DNA of 40,577 nt from the NCBI RefSeq assembly GCF_006385875.1, contig NZ_VFSU01000006.1, forward strand, positions 1 to 40,577, read 5' to 3'. Source of the stretch: Sandaracinobacter neustonicus (GTDB lineage Bacteria; Pseudomonadota; Alphaproteobacteria; Sphingomonadales; Sphingomonadaceae). The position numbers were made by a program, and so were the translations under genes. Under the pieces are notes generated by a model. That model had not been told where the DNA came from. It searched no databases and was given only the letters and a program-made list of their open reading frames with translations. This document shows positions 36,564 to 40,577 of this stretch, one piece after another; position 1 is the stretch's first letter; every line of letters starts with the position of its first letter.

Positions 36564-39071
36564 CGTTAAACCCCGATCCACCTCATAGCGCAAGCCGTCG
36601 CTGATCCGCCCGTCGGCCTCCACCGGACAAACCAGCACATCTTCACGCCGCCACTCCGGCCAGCCCTGCTTCAACACCACCACATCCGCCGCAGCCTGAT
36701 CCGGCAGCGCGAACCGCGCCAGCCAGCGGCAACGCACACTCACTTCGCTCAGCATCCACGCCTCGCGCTCCGCCACCTCGTCATTCCCGGACAGCGGAGC
36801 CCACGGCCTGAGCCCGCCTGCCTCCCGCCGCGCCAGCAGCAGGGTTCGGGTTTCCTCGCCCAGCCGTGTCGGATATTCGCGCGAACTGCCCACCCTTGCT
36901 GTAGCATAGCCCTCGGCAATCGCGATCACATTGTTAAGGGCCCGCGATCTCTCGGCATAAATCTGCCCGAAGCGTTCCTCCTCCGCTTTCTGCAGTGCGG
37001 CTGGCACCTCAGCGATATCGTTGCCATCCACCGCTTCCACCAATGCCCGCAGATCGGCCGGTATGGAAATCCGCCCGCGCCGCACCAGTTTGTCCGCCGT
37101 CCGCCACTGGTCCGTCAACGGATAGGTCCAGGCACCACGATCCAGCACGCGCTGCAACCATCGCTCGTCTGTCGCGAAATCAGGATCGGGGGAGAGAAGA
37201 TGCAGCACCGGCCCGGCCAGCGGCCTCCCGGTTGCCGGGCGCAAATCCATATGCCGCCACAGCCGCCCGATCCGTTGAATCAGGGCCGCCATGGGTGCCA
37301 AGTCACTCACCATTAAATCAAAATCGAGATCCAGAGAACTCTCGACGATTTGGGTGGCCACCAACACCCCGCCTCGTTCCTGCCCACCCCGCCCCCAGCG
37401 CGCCAGCACCTCGGCCTCGATCCGCTTGCGGTCGTGCAGGGCAAAGCGGGCATGCAGCAGCTTCGCTTCCACACCCCGCTCCCGAAGCGCCTCCACCGCC
37501 GCGATGGCATCGTCCACGGCGTTCCGCACCCACACACAGGCGGCCCCCTTCGCCGCCCCATCGGCCAGCACGTCCACGGCATCGGCCATCGCCTCCAGCC
37601 GACAAACCGCCACATCGCCCTTGCCCGAAACCGCAGGATACGATCGCCGCGCCTCTCCGCCAGCGATCGAGAGCGATGGATAGGCCATGTCGCGGTCTAC
37701 GCCGGCTTCCCGGCCGGTGCCGCGTTCGAATGCCTCAGCAAAGCGCTGCCGAAGGTTGATGGGCAGGGTTGCCGACATGAGGATGGCCGACCCGCCGGCC
37801 ATGGCGTGCATCTCCAGCAGTCGTGCCAGTTGTTCCGCCATATAGGGGTCGCCCAGTTCATGCGCTTCGTCCACGATCAGGATCTTCGAGGAAAGTCCCC
37901 AGTGTCGCAGCGTGGAAAAGCGCGACGGCAGGATCGAGAGCAACGCCTGATCGATGGTGCCGATGCCGATATCACCCAGCAGCGCGCGATGCCGGCTGTC
38001 CGCCAGCCATGGCGCGCAGGTCACGTCATCCTCGTCGCCGCTCTCCCGCCCCACCAGCGCGCGAAAATCGCGCGAAAGGGCGGCGCGCCCATGCGCTAGT
38101 GTCAGGGATGGGCAATCGAACAGCCTGCCCATCATCCCGCGCGCCCGGGCGAACATTGCATCCGCCGTCGCCATCGTCGGCAACGCGAAGAAGAGCCCCT
38201 TCGCCTTTTCCGACAGCAGCATCCGCTGCGCTAGAATCAGCCCGGCCTCGGTCTTTCCCGCCCCGGTTTCATCCTCGATAAAGGCTAGCATCGGCCCGTC
38301 CCGCAACGCGATGGACGATGCCTCCCGCTGCATCGCCCGCATCTGTTCAGCGGGAAACGGAAACAGCCAGCCGTCTTTCACGGGAACGGGCTGCAGCCCC
38401 GCTTCACGCACCGCAATGGCGGCAAGACCGCGCGCGCGGTGTAGATAGGCGGGCAGATCCAGCGATGGCTCCAGCGGTGGAAACCAGTCAGGGTTGGAAG
38501 CGACCCAGTCCGCCGCAGTCACCAGCCCGGCCAGCCACCAGCTTCGTCTTTTCGCGTCAGCCTCTCGCAGACCGGCCAGCGAGGCGTCCGGAAACAGGGT
38601 CAGGAAGGCGTCGAACAGGGTGACGGCATCAAGTCGCCCCTCCTCGTCGGGCCATTGATCCCGGTAACGTTGATAGACCTCCTCGCTTCGCCCGGAAGGC
38701 CGCCCATGATGCCCGGCAACAGCAGAGATCAGATGCTTCAGAGGTCGCCAGCTTCCGTTCAGCCGATCCGCAAGCCGAGGCAGTTCGGGGAAAAGCCAGG
38801 CCTCTGTGAGCTCCCAATGGGAAAAATGCTGTCGCTGGCCATGCCTCAGCATGGACCGAAAGCTAAGGCTGATCTTGCCCAGATCATGCGCGCCGGCCAA
38901 CAGCGCGAATGTTGCTTTCTGTTCAGACGAAAAGTCCGCCTGGCCCAGCAAAACTTCGGCGACGGCCATCACATCCAGCATATGATAGGCAGCCGGATGT
39001 TCCGGCCCGCCGTCACGCCCACTCTTGCCGGGCCAGAGGAATATGCCGTTCGGTCCAGCGCTGCGAATCAT
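36537..39071 (-). CDS. cas3: Cas3 helicase-nuclease, type I-E
   Basis: An 844-residue effector that degrades DNA marked by Cascade. HD nuclease residues are present: His30, His62-Asp63 (AGAHDLGK), His121-His122 (VAGHHGRPSG) and an Asp near 188 (AADWVAS). The SF2 helicase has ETGAGKTEA (about 268-276), the DEAH box at 401-404 (IVDEAHELG), SATLP and QRIGRLWRH. The last eight residues, GSSPQTRG, and the TGA stop are encoded by the degenerate repeat at 36533-36563, so the natural C-terminus has been fused to repeat sequence. Intact frame; the enzyme looks active. Read toward cas8e but separated from it by 338 bp with a terminator-like repeat. Confidence 0.97.
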   Translation of the reverse strand: MIRSAGPNGIFLWPGKSGRDGGPEHPAAYHMLDVMAVAEVLLGQADFSSEQKATFALLAGAHDLGKISLSFRSMLRHGQRQHFSHWELTEAWLFPELPRLADRLNGSWRPLKHLISAVAGHHGRPSGRSEEVYQRYRDQWPDEEGRLDAVTLFDAFLTLFPDASLAGLREADAKRRSWWLAGLVTAADWVASNPDWFPPLEPSLDLPAYLHRARGLAAIAVREAGLQPVPVKDGWLFPFPAEQMRAMQREASSIALRDGPMLAFIEDETGAGKTEAGLILAQRMLLSEKAKGLFFALPTMATADAMFARARGMMGRLFDCPSLTLAHGRAALSRDFRALVGRESGDEDDVTCAPWLADSRHRALLGDIGIGTIDQALLSILPSRFSTLRHWGLSSKILIVDEAHELGDPYMAEQLARLLEMHAMAGGSAILMSATLPINLRQRFAEAFERGTGREAGVDRDMAYPSLSIAGGEARRSYPAVSGKGDVAVCRLEAMADAVDVLADGAAKGAACVWVRNAVDDAIAAVEALRERGVEAKLLHARFALHDRKRIEAEVLARWGRGGQERGGVLVATQIVESSLDLDFDLMVSDLAPMAALIQRIGRLWRHMDLRPATGRPLAGPVLHLLSPDPDFATDERWLQRVLDRGAWTYPLTDQWRTADKLVRRGRISIPADLRALVEAVDGNDIAEVPAALQKAEEERFGQIYAERSRALNNVIAIAEGYATARVGSSREYPTRLGEETRTLLLARREAGGLRPWAPLSGNDEVAEREAWMLSEVSVRCRWLARFALPDQAAADVVVLKQGWPEWRREDVLVCPVEADGRISDGLRYEVDRGLTGSSPQTRG

Positions 39072-39108
39072 CCAATAGCCACCGACAGAGACATTATGCG
39101 CATGGGAG

Positions 39109-39132
39109 GCATGATGCCCACCCCCATCATGC
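39109..39132. promoter_or_regulatory. Inverted repeat upstream of cas3, possible operator
   Basis: GCATGATG and CATCATGC form a perfect 8-bp dyad with an 8-base spacer, 38 bp before the cas3 start. The remainder of 39072-39282 is the presumed cas3 promoter region; I found no convincing -35/-10 pair and no gene. Confidence 0.5.
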
Positions 39133-39349
39133 GATGAGATATTACGATGGCCCGATAAACAGCCGATTTGACGGCACGCAATTTTGAATGGAGTTCCAGC
39201 ACATTGCCGCCGAATCTAACGCCCTTGGCTCCTATTGACGAGAGTGGTTACCACAACCGCGCAAACCCTGAGATATACTCCGTGTCGCCCGCCAATTGAA
39301 CCACCCTGGGATTGTCGGAGGCCCTAACTCCTGAGAGGAAGGGTCTAGG

Positions 39350-39604
39350 ATGGGCAGGACGACGCACAAGTTTGCCCCTGAGGTTCGTGAGCGGGCAGTC
39401 TGCATGGTTCTGGAGCACGAGAGCGAGCATCCATCCCGCTGTGCGGCGATCACATCCATAGCGACCATGATCGGCTGCTCGGGGCACACGCTGTTGGAGT
39501 GGGAGAAGAAGGCCGAGGTAAACAGCGGCAAGCGTGCCGGCGTTCCCACCGAGTTGGCAGACCGCCTCAAGGCGTTGGAGTGCGAGAACCGCGATCTGCG
39601 GTAG
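39350..39604 (+). CDS. IS3-family transposase OrfA, cut short by an amber codon
   Basis: An 84-residue helix-turn-helix protein: [20 protein letters not shown], then [22 protein letters not shown] and the leucine-zipper start [15 protein letters not shown]. The frame then meets TAG at 39602-39604 where the family has CAG (Gln) before ANEILRKAS, and the usual residues follow in the same frame. The early stop precedes the region where -1 frameshifting makes the OrfAB fusion, so active transposase probably cannot be produced unless TAG is read through. Confidence 0.82.
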   Translation: MGRTTHKFAPEVRERAVCMVLEHESEHPSRCAAITSIATMIGCSGHTLLEWEKKAEVNSGKRAGVPTELADRLKALECENRDLR

Positions 39605-40575
39605 GCCAACGAGATCCTGCGCAAGGCTTCCGCTTTTGCCCAGGCGGAGTTCGACCGCCCATTCAAGCGACGACCAGCTTCATTGATGAGGATCGGGATG
39701 AGTCTGGGGTCGAGCCGATCTGCCGGGTTCTGCCGATCGCCCCATCCACCTATCATGAGCATGTGGCGCAACGCCGCGATCCATCACGCTTGTCGCCGCG
39801 TGCCCAGCGCGACGAAGCGATGAAGCCAGAGGTTCGGCGCGTGTTCGACGCTAACTTCAAGGTCCATGGCGTGCGCAAGGTGTGGCGGCAGATGCAGCGC
39901 GAAGGCTTCGATATTGCCCGTTGCACGGTCGAGCGGCTGATGCGGGATCTGGGCCTGCAAGGCGTGATCCGGGGCAAGCCAGTGAAGACGACGATCAGCG
40001 ACAAGGCGGCGCCATGTCCGCTCGATCAGGTCAACCGCCAGTTCCATGCGCCTGCGCCGAACATGCTGTGGGTATCGGACTTCCCTTACGTCGCGACCTG
40101 GGCGGGGTTCGTCTACGTGGCCTTCGTGATCGACGTCTACGCCCGCTATATCGTGGGCTGGCGGGTGAGCAGAACGGCGCATGCCAGCTTAGTGCTGGAT
40201 GCCCGCACCCAAGCGATCCATGATCGGTGCCCTGTCCATCGTGGTGGCCTGATCCACCACGGCGACCGCGGCAGCCAATATGTCTCGATCAAATATACCG
40301 AGCGCCTTGCCGAGGCAGGCATCGGGCCGTCGGTCGGGAGCGTTGGCGACAGCAACGACAACGCCTTGGCTGAGACGATCAATGGCCTTTACAAGGCCGA
40401 GGTCATCCATCGACGAGGACCGTGGAGATCCTTTGAAGCCGTTGAATACGCCACGCTCGAATGGGTGGACTGGTTCAACAACCGGCGCTTGCTCGCACCC
40501 ATCAGCAATATCCCACCCGCCCAAGCCGAGCAGCGCTACTACGCCATGCTGGACGACACACCCGGGGTAGCATAA
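39499..40575 (+). CDS. IS3-family transposase OrfB (DDE integrase)
   Basis: The open frame runs from 39499, but family similarity begins near 39676 with [20 protein letters not shown]; the earlier part only overlaps OrfA. The HTH_21 block [20 protein letters not shown] is followed by the rve core with the DDE triad in [24 protein letters not shown] and [17 protein letters not shown]. Normally made as an OrfAB fusion by a -1 slip, at a site I cannot identify with certainty. The frame ends two bases before the window end. Confidence 0.88.
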   Translation: MGEEGRGKQRQACRRSHRVGRPPQGVGVREPRSAVGQRDPAQGFRFCPGGVRPPIQATTSFIDEDRDESGVEPICRVLPIAPSTYHEHVAQRRDPSRLSPRAQRDEAMKPEVRRVFDANFKVHGVRKVWRQMQREGFDIARCTVERLMRDLGLQGVIRGKPVKTTISDKAAPCPLDQVNRQFHAPAPNMLWVSDFPYVATWAGFVYVAFVIDVYARYIVGWRVSRTAHASLVLDARTQAIHDRCPVHRGGLIHHGDRGSQYVSIKYTERLAEAGIGPSVGSVGDSNDNALAETINGLYKAEVIHRRGPWRSFEAVEYATLEWVDWFNNRRLLAPISNIPPAQAEQRYYAMLDDTPGVA

Positions 40576-40577
40576 TT

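Larger units (their letters stand above)
39283..40577 (+). mobile_element. IS3-family insertion sequence, right end outside the window
   Basis: Two overlapping frames, the second in the -1 frame relative to the first, encode an IS3-type OrfA and a DDE transposase OrfB. The left end is probably near TGTCGCCCGCCAATTGAACC at 39283, which has the TG start and the AATTGAACC string common in this family. The right inverted repeat should lie just past 40577. It lies 211 bp upstream of cas3 and may mark the right side of the island. Confidence 0.85.

Noticed and set aside
36392-36604. Plus-strand 70-codon frame starting inside the tRNA-like gene, considered as a CreT-type peptide
   Set aside because: It starts in the T-arm region, runs through both degenerate repeats and has no ribosome site before its ATG. 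The GAAGGAGG at about 36441 has no start codon at a useful distance.

Overview
The window looks like a chromosomal segment of a high-GC alphaproteobacterium, most likely a sphingomonad. The grounds are dense GC-rich coding, sphingomonad-style intergenic palindromes, two DUF885 peptidases, and a CYP153-like P450. No taxonomic search was possible, so this placement is an inference.

Layout. (1) 1-413 is the 3' end of rpoN, with a one-base frameshift. (2) 821-3241 holds a DUF2238 membrane protein and an unrecognised secreted protein. (3) 3367-17277 is a large catabolic locus for hydroxyproline. It contains an APC amino-acid permease, a GntR/FCD regulator, a 4-hydroxyproline 2-epimerase, a DHDPS-family deaminase, a D-amino-acid oxidoreductase and an Xaa-Pro aminopeptidase. 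On a second transcript it has a GH127-type beta-L-arabinofuranosidase, an Ldh2-type imino-acid reductase and two DUF885 peptidases. Two nearly identical 14-bp palindromes (7403-7416 and 17264-17277) sit at the heads of these transcripts and probably bind the GntR protein. I read the whole as a system for deglycosylating, digesting and burning hydroxyproline-rich plant wall glycoproteins of the extensin type. (4) 17678-26336 carries a HAD phosphatase, a frameshifted dicarboxylate/cation symporter, a P450, a DUF805 protein, ComM and PEP carboxylase. Three copies of a composite intergenic repeat are scattered at about 9911, 17346 and 21321.

(5) From tRNA-Thr(TGT) at 26404 onward is an accessory island. 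It starts with a truncated P4-type integrase preceded by repeated arm-type sites. Then comes a type I-E CRISPR-Cas locus read on the minus strand: cas3 - gap - cas8e(cse1) - cse2 - cas7e - cas5e - cas6e - cas1 - cas2 - leader - array of 53 repeats and 52 spacers with an invariant 61-bp period. An IS3-family element at 39283 onward runs off the window end.

The most interesting part is the 338-bp gap between cas3 and cas8e. It contains a single repeat-spacer-repeat unit with degenerate repeats (36473-36563), which would make a crRNA-like RNA. The first 17 nt of its spacer match, with 2 mismatches (one at position 6, which type I-E does not read), a site in the same gap flanked by an AAG PAM. 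That site covers the -35 element and spacer of a good sigma-70 promoter (TTGAAA-N17-TATGTT). The promoter reads into a hairpin and a tRNA-Arg-like gene whose anticodon arm is damaged (anticodon ACT). This is the architecture expected of a Cascade-repressed RNA toxin-antitoxin (CreTA-like) or a Cas-autoregulatory guide (CreR-like), here with a tRNA-like RNA as the controlled product. Cascade, the guide and the tRNA-like RNA would form an addiction or self-regulation circuit protecting the cas genes. The sequence layout is directly visible; the function is inference.
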